Origin: Firmicutes bacterium HGW-Firmicutes-7
GTDB lineage: Bacteria; Bacillota; Clostridia; Lachnospirales; Vallitaleaceae
Length of the DNA stretch: 61,271 nucleotides
Reading direction: 5' to 3'
Assembly (NCBI GenBank): GCA_002841375.1
Contig: PGZO01000025.1
Span: forward strand, 1 to 61,271
Shown here: positions 44,364 to 53,512 of the stretch, piece by piece
How the letters are laid out: each line of letters begins with the position of its first letter
Numbering within the stretch: position 1 is the first letter of the stretch
Notes under the pieces: model-generated
The model's input: the letters and a program-made list of their open reading frames with translations, nothing else
Databases searched by the model: none
Told to the model about the DNA's origin: nothing
Position numbers and translations under genes: made by a program

Positions 44364-45407
44364 ATGAATAGTATAATATCTATTTTAGTTGCTGTGTTAA
44401 TGTTTGGTGTAATTGTTTTAGTACATGAATTCGGTCATTTCTTTTTTGCGAGAAGAAATGGAATTACTGTTGAAGAATTTGCCATTGGAATGGGACCGAA
44501 GGTTGTAGGTAAAAAAGTTGGAGATACATTGTTTTCAATTCGTGCGTTACCTTTTGGAGGCTTTTGCAAATTACTAGGTGAAGATGAAGTTGTAGCAGAT
44601 GAAAATGCCTATTCATCAAAATCTGTTTGGGCAAAAATACAAGTTGTTATTGGTGGACCATTATTTAATATGCTACTTGCTTTTGTATTTGCAGTCATTT
44701 TCTTGTTGATTAGTGGAAGAGTTATAACGCCAGTTGTAACTGAAGTTAAAGAAAATTCACCTGCAGAGGCTGCTGGACTTCAAATTGGAGATAAAATAGT
44801 TGAGATCAATGATAAAAAGATTATAGCTTATTCTGAAGTACAAATATATATCAATGAGAACAAAGGGCAACCAATTGATTTAACATATAAAAGGGACGGC
44901 CTAAAAATTGAAAAAGTTATAACGCCTGAATTTATTGAAGAATACAATACTTATCAAATTGGTATCGTACCAGATACAGTGAAAATGAATAATCCAATAA
45001 ACGTTATAAAATATGCTTTTATTGAAATTGTTTTTTGGATTAAAATGGTTTTTTATGGACTTGGCATGTTGCTTTCGGGTGCAATCTCAGCAAATGAAAT
45101 TGCAGGGCCAGTTGGCATCGTAACAGTCGTAAGCGAAGGTTATAAATCAAGTATTCAAATTGGTTTATTATCAGTTATTAAAACAATATCATTTTTCATT
45201 ATATTGCTTAGTGCAAACTTGGGCGTCATGAACTTGTTGCCTATTCCTGCATTAGATGGTGGAAGATTGGTGTTTTTAATAATCGAGGCAATAAGACGAA
45301 AACCAATGAATGAGGAAAGAGAAGGAACAATTCACTTTATTGGATATATATTGTTAATGGTGCTTATGGTAGTTGTACTATTTAATGATGTTAGAAAGCT
45401 TTTTTGA
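44364..45407 (+). CDS. rseP: Site-2 membrane protease RseP (RasP type)
   Basis: Intramembrane zinc protease that cleaves anti-sigma factors and leftover signal peptides. The zinc motif is H21-E22-F-G-H25 in VHEFGHFFFARRNG; a PDZ domain lies at about 105-185 (ENSPAEAAGLQIGDKIVEIND); the second zinc-site motif is NLLPIPALDGGRLVF. Four membrane segments are visible. It has 347 residues, 4 bases after dxr, with a terminator behind it. Confidence 0.96.
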   Translation: MNSIISILVAVLMFGVIVLVHEFGHFFFARRNGITVEEFAIGMGPKVVGKKVGDTLFSIRALPFGGFCKLLGEDEVVADENAYSSKSVWAKIQVVIGGPLFNMLLAFVFAVIFLLISGRVITPVVTEVKENSPAEAAGLQIGDKIVEINDKKIIAYSEVQIYINENKGQPIDLTYKRDGLKIEKVITPEFIEEYNTYQIGIVPDTVKMNNPINVIKYAFIEIVFWIKMVFYGLGMLLSGAISANEIAGPVGIVTVVSEGYKSSIQIGLLSVIKTISFFIILLSANLGVMNLLPIPALDGGRLVFLIIEAIRRKPMNEEREGTIHFIGYILLMVLMVVVLFNDVRKLF

Positions 45408-45435
45408 CACTTAAAAAACAATGAGTAAAACATTG

Positions 45436-45470
45436 AACAAGAAAACCTATAAGTAGGTTTTCTTGTTATA
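45436..45470 (+). terminator. Rho-independent terminator after rseP
   Basis: A 13-bp perfect stem (45436-45448 with 45455-45467) with a 6-base loop and a T-rich 3' arm, 28 bases after rseP. Confidence 0.8.
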
Positions 45471-45515
45471 CATATCAAGAAAGTTTATCAATGTTATATG
45501 TCAGGAGGTAAGAAC

Positions 45516-46565
45516 GTGTATAGAAACGATACAAAAGTTATTCATATAGGTAATACAGTAATTGGACAAGGCAATCAAATATTGATTCAATCAATGACGA
45601 ATACAAAAACAGAAGATAGTAAGAATACAGTTCTACAAATAAAAAAGCTTGAAGAAGTAGGTTGTGATATTATTCGAGTAGCAGTACCTACACAGGAAGC
45701 AGCTAGAGCAATTAAAGAAATTAAAAATCAAATTCACATTCCTCTTGTAGCCGATATACACTTCGACCATAGACTAGCAGTAGAAGCGATTGAAAATGGT
45801 GCAGACAAAATTAGGATTAATCCAGGAAATATTGGCAGTAGAGAGAAGTTGAAAATAGTAGTTGAGGCTTGTAAGGTTAGAGGCATTCCAATTAGAGTCG
45901 GTGTAAACAGTGGTTCTTTAGAGAAAAGCATTCTTGACAAATATGGGAAGCCAACTGCAGAGGCATTAGTTGAAAGCGCAATATATAACGTTACATTAAT
46001 TGAACAATTTGATTATGATAATATGGTTGTATCAATTAAATCTTCAGATGTACTACAATCCATTGAAGCGTATGAGTTGGCTGCAACAAAAATTAAATAT
46101 CCCCTTCATATTGGCATTACAGAAGCCGGTACGCTCTTTTCAGGAACGATAAAATCTTCAGTTGGTCTTGGAATAATTCTTGCCAAAGGGATAGGTGATA
46201 CAATAAGAGTATCATTAACAGGTGATCCGTTAGAAGAGATTAGAGTTGCACAAAAGGTATTGCAGGCACTTAACTTATACCCAAAGGGTGTGGAAATTAT
46301 CTCGTGTCCGACCTGTGGTAGAACGCAAATTGAGTTAATTAAGCTAGCAAATGAAGTAGAAAAAAGATGTGAACATATCAATAAAAAAATAAAAATAGCT
46401 ATTATGGGATGTGCTGTTAATGGGCCAGGCGAAGCAAGAGAAGCAGATATTGGCATTGCTGGTGGTCAAGGAGTGGGACTTATTTTTAAAAAAGGTGAAG
46501 TATTTAAGAAGGTGAAAGAAGAGAACTTAATAGAAGCATTAATTGAAGAAATTAATAAACTGTAG
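45516..46565 (+). CDS. ispG: 4-hydroxy-3-methylbut-2-enyl diphosphate synthase
   Basis: Iron-sulfur enzyme of the MEP pathway that makes HMBPP. PLVADIHFDHRLAVEAIENGADKIRINPGNIG is the TIM-barrel signature; the 4Fe-4S cluster is held by C264 and C267 (SCPTCGRTQIEL) and C299 (MGCAVNGPGEA). The start is GTG 45516 six bases after AGGAGGT; the ATG at 45498 is upstream of that site. It has 349 residues. Confidence 0.97.
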   Translation: MYRNDTKVIHIGNTVIGQGNQILIQSMTNTKTEDSKNTVLQIKKLEEVGCDIIRVAVPTQEAARAIKEIKNQIHIPLVADIHFDHRLAVEAIENGADKIRINPGNIGSREKLKIVVEACKVRGIPIRVGVNSGSLEKSILDKYGKPTAEALVESAIYNVTLIEQFDYDNMVVSIKSSDVLQSIEAYELAATKIKYPLHIGITEAGTLFSGTIKSSVGLGIILAKGIGDTIRVSLTGDPLEEIRVAQKVLQALNLYPKGVEIISCPTCGRTQIELIKLANEVEKRCEHINKKIKIAIMGCAVNGPGEAREADIGIAGGQGVGLIFKKGEVFKKVKEENLIEALIEEINKL

Positions 46566-46574
46566 GTGATGAAA

Positions 46575-49500
46575 TTGACGAAAGTTTTTAAGGATGTTTT
46601 TCCTAAAATAAAGCTTGGTGAACCGTTAAATAATTATTTTAACGAATGTTGTGTTGAAAATGTCTTTCTGAACAAAAATACCAATCAATTAATTATAAAT
46701 ATAACCTTAACTCAAATTATAACGCCACAATTTGTTGAAAAGCTTGCTGAGGTTATTAAGATTCATTTAAATGTATGCGACTCATTTCAGGTAATAGTTA
46801 ATGAAAAATTTATTCAAGATGTTACCTTATCTTTTAAAGAAATCTACGAGCTCTATAAGGGCGCTATATATAGTCAGATAATGAGTATTAACCCAGTATG
46901 CGGTGTTAAGCTTGCAAATAGTGATTATATCATTAAAGACAATATTGTGACCTATGAGTTCAGTGAGCAGCTATATGAATATTTTAAAAGATATGATGTT
47001 GCTGCTAGAGTAAGGTCTATTTTTAGTGAAAAGTTTGGGTTAGATATGCAGATAGAATTAAATAAAAAAGAGGGGTTGGAGCTTGTTGAGAAGTTCATAG
47101 AACGACATGATATTGAACAAAAGATGCTGCTTCAAGAACTTCATATAGATTCAATGAATAGTGCTGCCAAAGCATTACCTAAAAAAACAATTAAAAAAAC
47201 CGATAAAGAAAACCTTGACGCTGAAAAGATATTAATTGGCAAGAAGGGGATTTCGGGAGAACTTACTTATATTAAATCCTTTAGTGAAGAAACAAATGAA
47301 GTAATATTAGAAGGTTTTGTGATTAACTACGAAGAGAGAGATATTAAAGGGGATAAAAAGCTTATTATCTTTGACTTAACCGATTACACAGCTTCGGTAA
47401 CGTGTAAATCTTTTTTAAAGTTAGAACAGTATATGGAGCAAACTGTTGGTAAAATAAATAAAGGGTTATTTGTGAGAATTTCAGGTAGATTGCAATACGA
47501 TGAGTTTCAAAAAGAAAATATTGTTATGGTAAATGGACTTGAGTTAATTGATGACTTTAGAAAGCAAAGAAAGGACACCGCCGAGGTTAAGCGGGTTGAG
47601 CTCCATCTACATACACAAATGAGTGATATGGATGCAGTAGTAAGCGCTAAAGATGTAGTAAAGCAAGCTATTAAGTGGGGACATAAAGCAGTAGCAATCA
47701 CTGATCATGGTGTTGTTCAGGCTTTTCCAGATGCTTTTCATGCTGCAGAAAAAAGTGATATAAAGATTATTTATGGTGTAGAAGCATATATAGTAGATGA
47801 TGAAAAGCCAACTATTAAAAATCCCAAAGGTCAAAATTTTGATGATGTTTATGTAGTTTTTGATTTAGAAACTACAGGTTTTTATCCAGGGGCAGATAAG
47901 ATCACTGAAATTGGTGCTGTAAAGATTAAAAATAGAACTGTAATTGATAGATATAGTACTTTTGTAAATCCAGAAAGGGGTATACCTGCAAAAGTTCAAA
48001 AGTTAACAGGCATAACACCTGAAATGGTTCAAGATGCACCAATAATTGAAGATGTACTGAAGGAATTTTTAGAGTTTGTTGGTGACGATATTTTAGTTGC
48101 CCATAATGCAGATTTTGATTTGAGTTTTATTAAATACTTTGCGCAGGAGCAAAATGTTGAAATATTTAATACAAGTGTAGATACACTAGAACTTTCCAGA
48201 ACGTTATTTCCTGACCTGAAAAATCATAAGTTAAATACTTTGGCAAGTGAATTCAATGTAACATTGACTGGACATCATCGCGCTGTAAATGACGCTGAGG
48301 CAACAGCAGGAATATTTGTATATTTATCAAATCATTTAGATAATATTAACATACATAATTTAGAGCAATTCATTAACTATGAATCAACTCATTTTAAGAA
48401 TAATAAAAAATTGCGTTCTAATCATGCAATTATGTTGGCCCAGAATCTTGTGGGCCTTAGAAATCTATATGAATTAATTTCAAAATCTCATATAAACTAT
48501 TATTTTAAACAACCGAGAATACCTAAAAGCGTATTTAGAAAGTATCGAGAAGGGATTCTTCTTGGATCTGCTTGTGAAGCAGGGGAAATATATAAGGCGA
48601 TACGAGATCATAAAGATCATGAGGAAGTTGACAGGCTTGCAAGATTTTATGATTATTTTGAAATCCAACCACTTGCAAATAACGAATTCCTAATTCGTGA
48701 TAATATTGTTGCGGGAAAGCATCAATTAATAGATATTAACAAAAAAATTGTAGAACTATCTAAGCAATATGGAAAGTTAACTGTTGCAACTTGCGATGTT
48801 CACTTTTTGAATCCTGAAGATGAGGTGTATCGAAGAATACTTATGGCTGGAAAAGGCTTTTCTGATGCAGATCAACAAGCGCCACTATATTATAGAACAA
48901 CAGATGAAATGCTAGCAGAGTTTTATTACCTAGGAGATCAAGTAGCTTATGAAGTAGTCGTTGAGAACACAAATAAAATTGCAGAACTTATAGAGAAAAT
49001 AAATCCTGTACCACCAGAAAAATTTCCTCCTAAAATTGATGGTTCAGAAGACGAGCTTAGAAGGATATGTTATGAAAAGGCAAAAGATATGTATGGAGAA
49101 AAATTGCCTGAAATTGTGTCAGAACGATTGGATCGAGAGTTGAATTCTATTATTACAAATGGATTTGCGGTTATGTATATTATTGCCCAAAAGCTTGTTT
49201 GGAAGTCAAATGAGGACGGATATCTTGTAGGTTCTCGTGGATCAGTTGGATCTTCTTTTGCCGCAACCATGTCAGGTATTACAGAGGTTAATCCCCTTTC
49301 TGCCCATTATTTGTGTCCAAAATGTAAGTATGTAGATTTTGATTCAGAGGTAGTGAAAGCGCATTCAGGTAATTCGGGCTGTGATTTAGCAGATATGAGG
49401 TGCCCAGTGTGTGGGGAAAACCTTCATAAAGAAGGCCATGATATACCCTTTGAAACTTTTTTAGGTTTTGAAGGAGATAAAGAACCTGATATTGACTTAA

Positions 49501-50930
49501 ACTTTTCGGGAGAATATCAAAGTAAAGCCCATGAGTTTACAGAAGAGCTGTTTGGTACAGGTCATGTATTTAGAGCAGGGACAATAGGAAGCCTAGCTGA
49601 AAAGACAGCTTTTGGTTTTGTGAAAAAATATTTTGATGAACGTAATACTGAAGTAAATAAAGCAGAAATTAATAGATTGGTTTCAGGATGTACGGGCGTT
49701 AGAAGAACAACAGGACAGCATCCAGGTGGCATTATAGTTGTACCTAAAGAGCAAGAAATATACAAATTCACACCTATTCAAAGGCCAGCCAATGATATGA
49801 CTTCATCCATCATTACGACACATTTTGATTATCATTCAATTGATCATAACTTACTAAAATTAGACATACTTGGCCATGATGATCCAACAATTATTAAAAT
49901 GTTAGAAGATATAACGGGTGTTGACGCTAGAACAATACCTCTTGATGAACCAAAGGTTATGTCTTTGTTTAGTTCCACAAAAGCATTAGGCATTACGCCA
50001 GATAAAATTGGTGGTTGTACTTTAGGTTGTCTAGGTGTACCTGAGTTTGGAACAGATTTTGTTATGCAAATGTTAATGGATACGAAACCTAAATCTTTTT
50101 CTGACTTAGCAAGAATTTCCGGGTTATCTCATGGTACAGATGTATGGCTTAATAATGCACAAGAAATTATTAAAGAGGGTAAAGCAAATATTTCAGAAGT
50201 TATTTCTACAAGAGATGATATTATGACATACTTGATTCACCAAGGCGTTGATAAAGGGCTATCCTTTACAATTATGGAAAGTGTTAGAAAAGGAAAAGGT
50301 CTAAAGGATGAATGGATAGATGCTATGAAGGAAAATGGTGTTCCTGATTGGTATATTTGGTCATGTAAACAAATTAAGTATATGTTCCCGAAAGCACATG
50401 CGGTTGCATATGTCATGATGGCATATAGAATTGCTTATTTTAAAGTGTATTATCCTATTGCATATTATACTGCATTTTATAGTATCAGAGCATCAAACTT
50501 TGATTATGAAATGATGTGTAAAGGTAAAGAGCAATTAGAAGAGCATTTGAAGGTGCTAAAAGAAAGAGATAACCTACCTGACCAAGCCCTTAATAAATTG
50601 ACAAAAAAAGAAAAAGATATGATTAAAGATATGCGAATAGTACAAGAAATGTATGCAAGAGGCATTGACTTCATGCCAATTGATTTATACAAAGTTGATG
50701 CTACAAGATTTCAAATATTTGAAAACAAGATTATGCCTTCTTTAAGTGCAATAGAAGGCCTTGGAGGTAAGGCAGCTATAAATATTATTGAAGCTAGAAA
50801 AGACGGTGCCTTCGTTTCAATTGAGGATTTAAGGGAACGAACAAGGTTAACAAAAACTGTAATTGAAGTTATGAAACAAAATGGTATTTTACAGGGCCTA
50901 TCAGATACAAATCAAATGAGCTTATTTTAA
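46575..50930 (+). CDS. polC: DNA polymerase III PolC-type alpha subunit
   Basis: Main replicative polymerase of low-GC Gram-positives, with built-in proofreading. Order: N-terminal domain; OB domain (about 225-325); PHP domain beginning with H344-L-H346; the inserted DEDD exonuclease with D430 and E432 (VFDLETTG), HNADFDLSF and HHRAVNDAEATAG; the rest of PHP; and the polymerase core with GSRGSVGSSFAATM, a zinc site (CPKCKYVD...CDLADMRCPVC) and D972/D974 (PDIDLNFSGEYQ). About 1,450 residues, full length. The start is ambiguous: TTG 46575 fits the AGGTGAT ribosome-binding site best; ATG 46569 and GTG 46566 are alternatives. Confidence 0.97.
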   Translation: MTKVFKDVFPKIKLGEPLNNYFNECCVENVFLNKNTNQLIINITLTQIITPQFVEKLAEVIKIHLNVCDSFQVIVNEKFIQDVTLSFKEIYELYKGAIYSQIMSINPVCGVKLANSDYIIKDNIVTYEFSEQLYEYFKRYDVAARVRSIFSEKFGLDMQIELNKKEGLELVEKFIERHDIEQKMLLQELHIDSMNSAAKALPKKTIKKTDKENLDAEKILIGKKGISGELTYIKSFSEETNEVILEGFVINYEERDIKGDKKLIIFDLTDYTASVTCKSFLKLEQYMEQTVGKINKGLFVRISGRLQYDEFQKENIVMVNGLELIDDFRKQRKDTAEVKRVELHLHTQMSDMDAVVSAKDVVKQAIKWGHKAVAITDHGVVQAFPDAFHAAEKSDIKIIYGVEAYIVDDEKPTIKNPKGQNFDDVYVVFDLETTGFYPGADKITEIGAVKIKNRTVIDRYSTFVNPERGIPAKVQKLTGITPEMVQDAPIIEDVLKEFLEFVGDDILVAHNADFDLSFIKYFAQEQNVEIFNTSVDTLELSRTLFPDLKNHKLNTLASEFNVTLTGHHRAVNDAEATAGIFVYLSNHLDNINIHNLEQFINYESTHFKNNKKLRSNHAIMLAQNLVGLRNLYELISKSHINYYFKQPRIPKSVFRKYREGILLGSACEAGEIYKAIRDHKDHEEVDRLARFYDYFEIQPLANNEFLIRDNIVAGKHQLIDINKKIVELSKQYGKLTVATCDVHFLNPEDEVYRRILMAGKGFSDADQQAPLYYRTTDEMLAEFYYLGDQVAYEVVVENTNKIAELIEKINPVPPEKFPPKIDGSEDELRRICYEKAKDMYGEKLPEIVSERLDRELNSIITNGFAVMYIIAQKLVWKSNEDGYLVGSRGSVGSSFAATMSGITEVNPLSAHYLCPKCKYVDFDSEVVKAHSGNSGCDLADMRCPVCGENLHKEGHDIPFETFLGFEGDKEPDIDLNFSGEYQSKAHEFTEELFGTGHVFRAGTIGSLAEKTAFGFVKKYFDERNTEVNKAEINRLVSGCTGVRRTTGQHPGGIIVVPKEQEIYKFTPIQRPANDMTSSIITTHFDYHSIDHNLLKLDILGHDDPTIIKMLEDITGVDARTIPLDEPKVMSLFSSTKALGITPDKIGGCTLGCLGVPEFGTDFVMQMLMDTKPKSFSDLARISGLSHGTDVWLNNAQEIIKEGKANISEVISTRDDIMTYLIHQGVDKGLSFTIMESVRKGKGLKDEWIDAMKENGVPDWYIWSCKQIKYMFPKAHAVAYVMMAYRIAYFKVYYPIAYYTAFYSIRASNFDYEMMCKGKEQLEEHLKVLKERDNLPDQALNKLTKKEKDMIKDMRIVQEMYARGIDFMPIDLYKVDATRFQIFENKIMPSLSAIEGLGGKAAINIIEARKDGAFVSIEDLRERTRLTKTVIEVMKQNGILQGLSDTNQMSLF

Positions 50931-51337
50931 CCTAACGAAGTAAGTATCCCCCACTTCAGTGGGGGATACTTGCTTCAACATCAGTGCCAACTGATGTGCA
51001 AGCAAAGCTTGCGTTAGGTTACGAGCTCGTAGCGAATGCGGAGGGCGAGTATCCTTTGCTCCTAACGAAGTAAGTACCCCCCACTTCAGTGGGGGATACT
51101 TACTTCAACATCAGTGCCAACTGATGTGCAAGCAAAGCTTGCGTTCTGGCTTATAGTAGCGTTGCTACTATTTGGGGTTACGAGCTCGTAGCGAATGCGG
51201 AGGGCGAGTATCCTTTGCCCCTAACGAAGTAAGTACCCCCCACTTCAGTGGGGGGTACTTACTTCAACATCAGTGCCAACTGATGTGTAAGCAAAGCTTG
51301 CGTTTTGGCTTATAGTAGCGTAACGATGTAAGTCCCT
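50931..51337 (+). repeat. Tandem palindrome-rich repeat array, two full units plus a truncated third
   Basis: Unit 1 is 50931-51060, unit 2 is 51061-51219, unit 3 (truncated) is 51220-51320, with a degenerate fourth beginning at 51321. Each begins CCTAACGAAGTAAGTA and has an 18-bp hairpin with a TTCA loop (50937-50976, 51067-51106, 51226-51265), a CATCAGT/ACTGATG hairpin and a GCAAGC/GCTTGC hairpin; units 1 and 2 end with a TACGAGCTCGTA palindrome and a GC-rich tail. Units 2 and 3 contain a further ATAGTAGC segment absent from unit 1. No coding frame. The style recalls non-autonomous IS200/IS605 or REP-like elements. It fills most of the 503-base gap between polC and rnhA; the last ~100 bases show nothing definite. 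Confidence 0.85.
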
Positions 51338-51433
51338 ACTTTACTTTGATGTGTATCTAGTATAAAATAAACTCATAAGTTGAAAGTACAATTTAATGGC
51401 ATTGAATTCATATAAATAAAGGGGTAAGTTACA

Positions 51434-51916
51434 ATGCATAAAGTAGAATTATTTACAGATGGAGCCTGTAGGGGAAACCCAGGACCAGGGGGATATGGAG
51501 TTGTTTTAGAGTATTTAGATGGTAAGGGTGAAAAACGTATTAAAGAGCTCAGTGAAGGGTATAAAATAACCACGAACAATAGAATGGAGTTAATGGCAGT
51601 CATAAAAGGGTTAGATGCACTAACTAAGCCTTGTGATATTAAAATATTTACGGACTCCCAGTATATTGTTAATGCTTTTAACCTTGGGTGGTTAAATAGT
51701 TGGATATTAAATAACTGGAAACGAGGAAAAAAGAAGGAACCAGTTAAAAATGAAGATTTATGGAAACAAATAATTGAGAAAATAAAGGATCACAAAGTAG
51801 AATGGATATGGGTTAAGGGACATAATGGACATCCGCAAAATGAACGTTGTGATGTTTTAGCTACGGTTGCAGCGGATGGCGATAACCTTATAGATGATAT
51901 GGGATTAGATGTATAA
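51434..51916 (+). CDS. rnhA: Ribonuclease HI
   Basis: Removes the RNA strand of RNA-DNA hybrids. All catalytic residues are present: D9 (LFTDGACRGNPGPGGYG), E52 (NNRMELMAV), D74 (IFTDSQYIV) and D140 (NERCDVLA), with H130 in VKGHNGHP. It has 160 residues, the classic size. AAAGGGGTAAG precedes the ATG. It stands alone after the repeat array. Confidence 0.97.
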   Translation: MHKVELFTDGACRGNPGPGGYGVVLEYLDGKGEKRIKELSEGYKITTNNRMELMAVIKGLDALTKPCDIKIFTDSQYIVNAFNLGWLNSWILNNWKRGKKKEPVKNEDLWKQIIEKIKDHKVEWIWVKGHNGHPQNERCDVLATVAADGDNLIDDMGLDV

Positions 51917-51986
51917 TAAATTTGCTAGCAATAATCTTACAATAACTAGAACAGAAATATTCTGTTTGTAAATAGAGGTGCGGACT

Positions 51987-52739
51987 ATGATGATAGAATA
52001 TAAAAATGTTTATAAGTCCTTTGGTAAACTAGAGGTATTAAAGAATATAAATTTAAGTATTGATAAAAGCGAGGTTGTATGTGTTATTGGACCAAGTGGT
52101 TCAGGAAAAAGCACGCTTTTAAGGTGCCTAAATCACCTTGAACGAATTACAACAGGTGAAATATATGTAGAGGGCGAATTAATTGATTCCAATGACGGAA
52201 AGGTTCAATTAAAGTTACCACATAAAAAAATGGCTGCAGTATGTTCTGAATTAGGGATGGTATTTCAAAGGTTTAATTTATTTCCACATCTAACTGTACT
52301 TGAAAATGTCATGAGTGCGCCTATGTATGTAAAAAAACAATCCAAGACAGAATTAGAAGAATTTGCAGTTAGCTTATTAGAAATGGTAGGGTTATCAGCT
52401 AAAAAGGATGAATATCCTTCAAGACTTTCAGGTGGTCAACAGCAAAGAGTAGCGATCGCAAGAGCTCTTGCGATGAAGCCTAATATTATGTTGTTTGACG
52501 AACCAACATCTGCCCTTGATCCAGAACTTGTTGGAGAAGTACTTGAAGTAATGAAGAAGCTTGCTGCTGAAGGTATGACAATGATCGTAGTAACCCATGA
52601 AATGGGTTTTGCACAAGAAGTAGGAACGAGGTTGATTTTTATGGATGAAGGTATTGTTCTTGAGGACACTACACCAAAAGAATTTTTTGAAAATCCAAAA
52701 ACTGAACGTGCAAGAGCTTTTCTAAGGAAGATCTTGTAA
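51987..52739 (+). CDS. Polar amino acid ABC transporter ATP-binding protein (GlnQ-like)
   Basis: ATPase of an importer for a polar amino acid. Walker A is [13 protein letters not shown] (K41), the Q-loop region is [20 protein letters not shown], the signature is [16 protein letters not shown], Walker B is [14 protein letters not shown] and the switch histidine is in VVTHEMGFA. It has 250 residues. Start ATG 51987 after AGAGGTG. The odd point is context: no permease or substrate-binding protein gene is adjacent, so its partners must be elsewhere. Substrate cannot be told from the ATPase. Confidence 0.93.
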   Translation: MMIEYKNVYKSFGKLEVLKNINLSIDKSEVVCVIGPSGSGKSTLLRCLNHLERITTGEIYVEGELIDSNDGKVQLKLPHKKMAAVCSELGMVFQRFNLFPHLTVLENVMSAPMYVKKQSKTELEEFAVSLLEMVGLSAKKDEYPSRLSGGQQQRVAIARALAMKPNIMLFDEPTSALDPELVGEVLEVMKKLAAEGMTMIVVTHEMGFAQEVGTRLIFMDEGIVLEDTTPKEFFENPKTERARAFLRKIL

Positions 52740-52756
52740 ATTTATCATTGCATTTA

Positions 52757-52785
52757 TTGTACACTTAAAGCTATAATGGTATAAT
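52757..52785 (+). promoter_or_regulatory. Strong predicted sigma-A promoter
   Basis: TTGTAC (52757-52762), 17-base spacer, TATAAT (52780-52785) with TGG directly before it (extended -10). Predicted start is near 52792, just before the long hairpin at 52796. Confidence 0.75.
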
Positions 52786-52795
52786 AGATTTGTTA

Positions 52796-52898
52796 CCCAT
52801 AAAGTAAGTATCACTATGTTTACCTATAATATATAGTAATCCAGAAACGTTGATATACTATATATTCTAGGTAAAAGTGATACTAAGTACTTTCTGGG
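52796..52898 (+). other. Long near-perfect inverted repeat in a 5' leader
   Basis: Arms 52796-52838 and 52856-52898 pair over about 38 positions, with two 3-base bulges and two mismatches, around a 17-base loop. It begins about 4 bases after the predicted transcription start and ends about 50 bases before the next start codon. No T run follows, so it is not a simple terminator. It could be a regulatory leader or a short palindromic mobile element; I see no target duplication. Confidence 0.7.
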
Positions 52899-52949
52899 CG
52901 ATAATCATATAAGATTCAAATAATGAAAGTAGTAAGGGAGAAAGATATA

Positions 52950-53384
52950 ATGCAGTATTTGAAAAGAGTACTTTCACTAATATTATTGGTGTCATTAGCT
53001 TTAATGAATAACTGGATAGGACCAAAAGTAAGCACGAGTTTTTCTGTATATACGATACTATTTTGTGTTATGAATATGTTGCTTGTTTTAGTCATTATTG
53101 TAGCTTACAATCTATCTAGAAGCATTACTAAAAATAGTATTGTAGTAATTATTGATTCTATTATTTTAATAATACTTTTTCTGCTATCTTTCCTATTGCA
53201 AATAGATACAGTTTTAGACAATACAATTATAAATCAACTTAAGTTATTGCCCAATAACATGAATTTTATTTATTATATGCAATTGATTTTTGGGTATTGG
53301 ACTATAACATATATTTTGATCCTTAAAAGTGTTCACGTTAGACGTGGTAACGTAATAAGTTCTATTAGATATATGGGTCCATAG
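52950..53384 (+). CDS. Small polytopic membrane protein of unknown function
   Basis: Not recognised. It has 144 residues and about four hydrophobic segments: about 7-22 (VLSLILLVSLALMNNW), 30-55 (VYTILFCVMNMLLVLVIIVAYN), 65-85 (IVVIIDSIILIILFLLSFLL) and about 110-128. Start ATG 52950 with GGGAG ten bases upstream; an in-frame ATG at 52923 is possible. It is a one-gene unit with its own strong promoter, a hairpin leader and a terminator. Confidence 0.7.
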   Translation: MQYLKRVLSLILLVSLALMNNWIGPKVSTSFSVYTILFCVMNMLLVLVIIVAYNLSRSITKNSIVVIIDSIILIILFLLSFLLQIDTVLDNTIINQLKLLPNNMNFIYYMQLIFGYWTITYILILKSVHVRRGNVISSIRYMGP

Positions 53385-53390
53385 ACAATG

Positions 53391-53418
53391 AACACTCTCT
53401 TAACGAGGGTGTTTTTTT
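53391..53418 (+). terminator. Rho-independent terminator
   Basis: A 9-bp stem with one G-U pair (53391-53399 with 53405-53413), 5-base loop and a run of T directly after, 6 bases past the stop of the membrane protein gene. Confidence 0.85.
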
Positions 53419-53512
53419 CGTTATAGATGAAAGTTAACTTATAAATTTTTCTTTTCACATAATAAACAATTTTTTCGAGTAAAATAGTAAAAACATTTTA
53501 ATAGGAATTACT

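Noticed and set aside
50931-51337. CRISPR array
   Set aside because: Units are 130-159 bp, adjoin without unique spacers, and differ by insertions; there are no cas genes nearby.
51950-51966. Terminator between rnhA and the ABC ATPase gene
   Set aside because: A 7-bp A/T-rich stem with a 3-base loop and only three T at its end; too weak to support.
52796-52898. T-box riboswitch in the leader of the membrane-protein gene
   Set aside because: No AGGGTGGNACCGCG-type T-box sequence, and the whole leader is one long stem.
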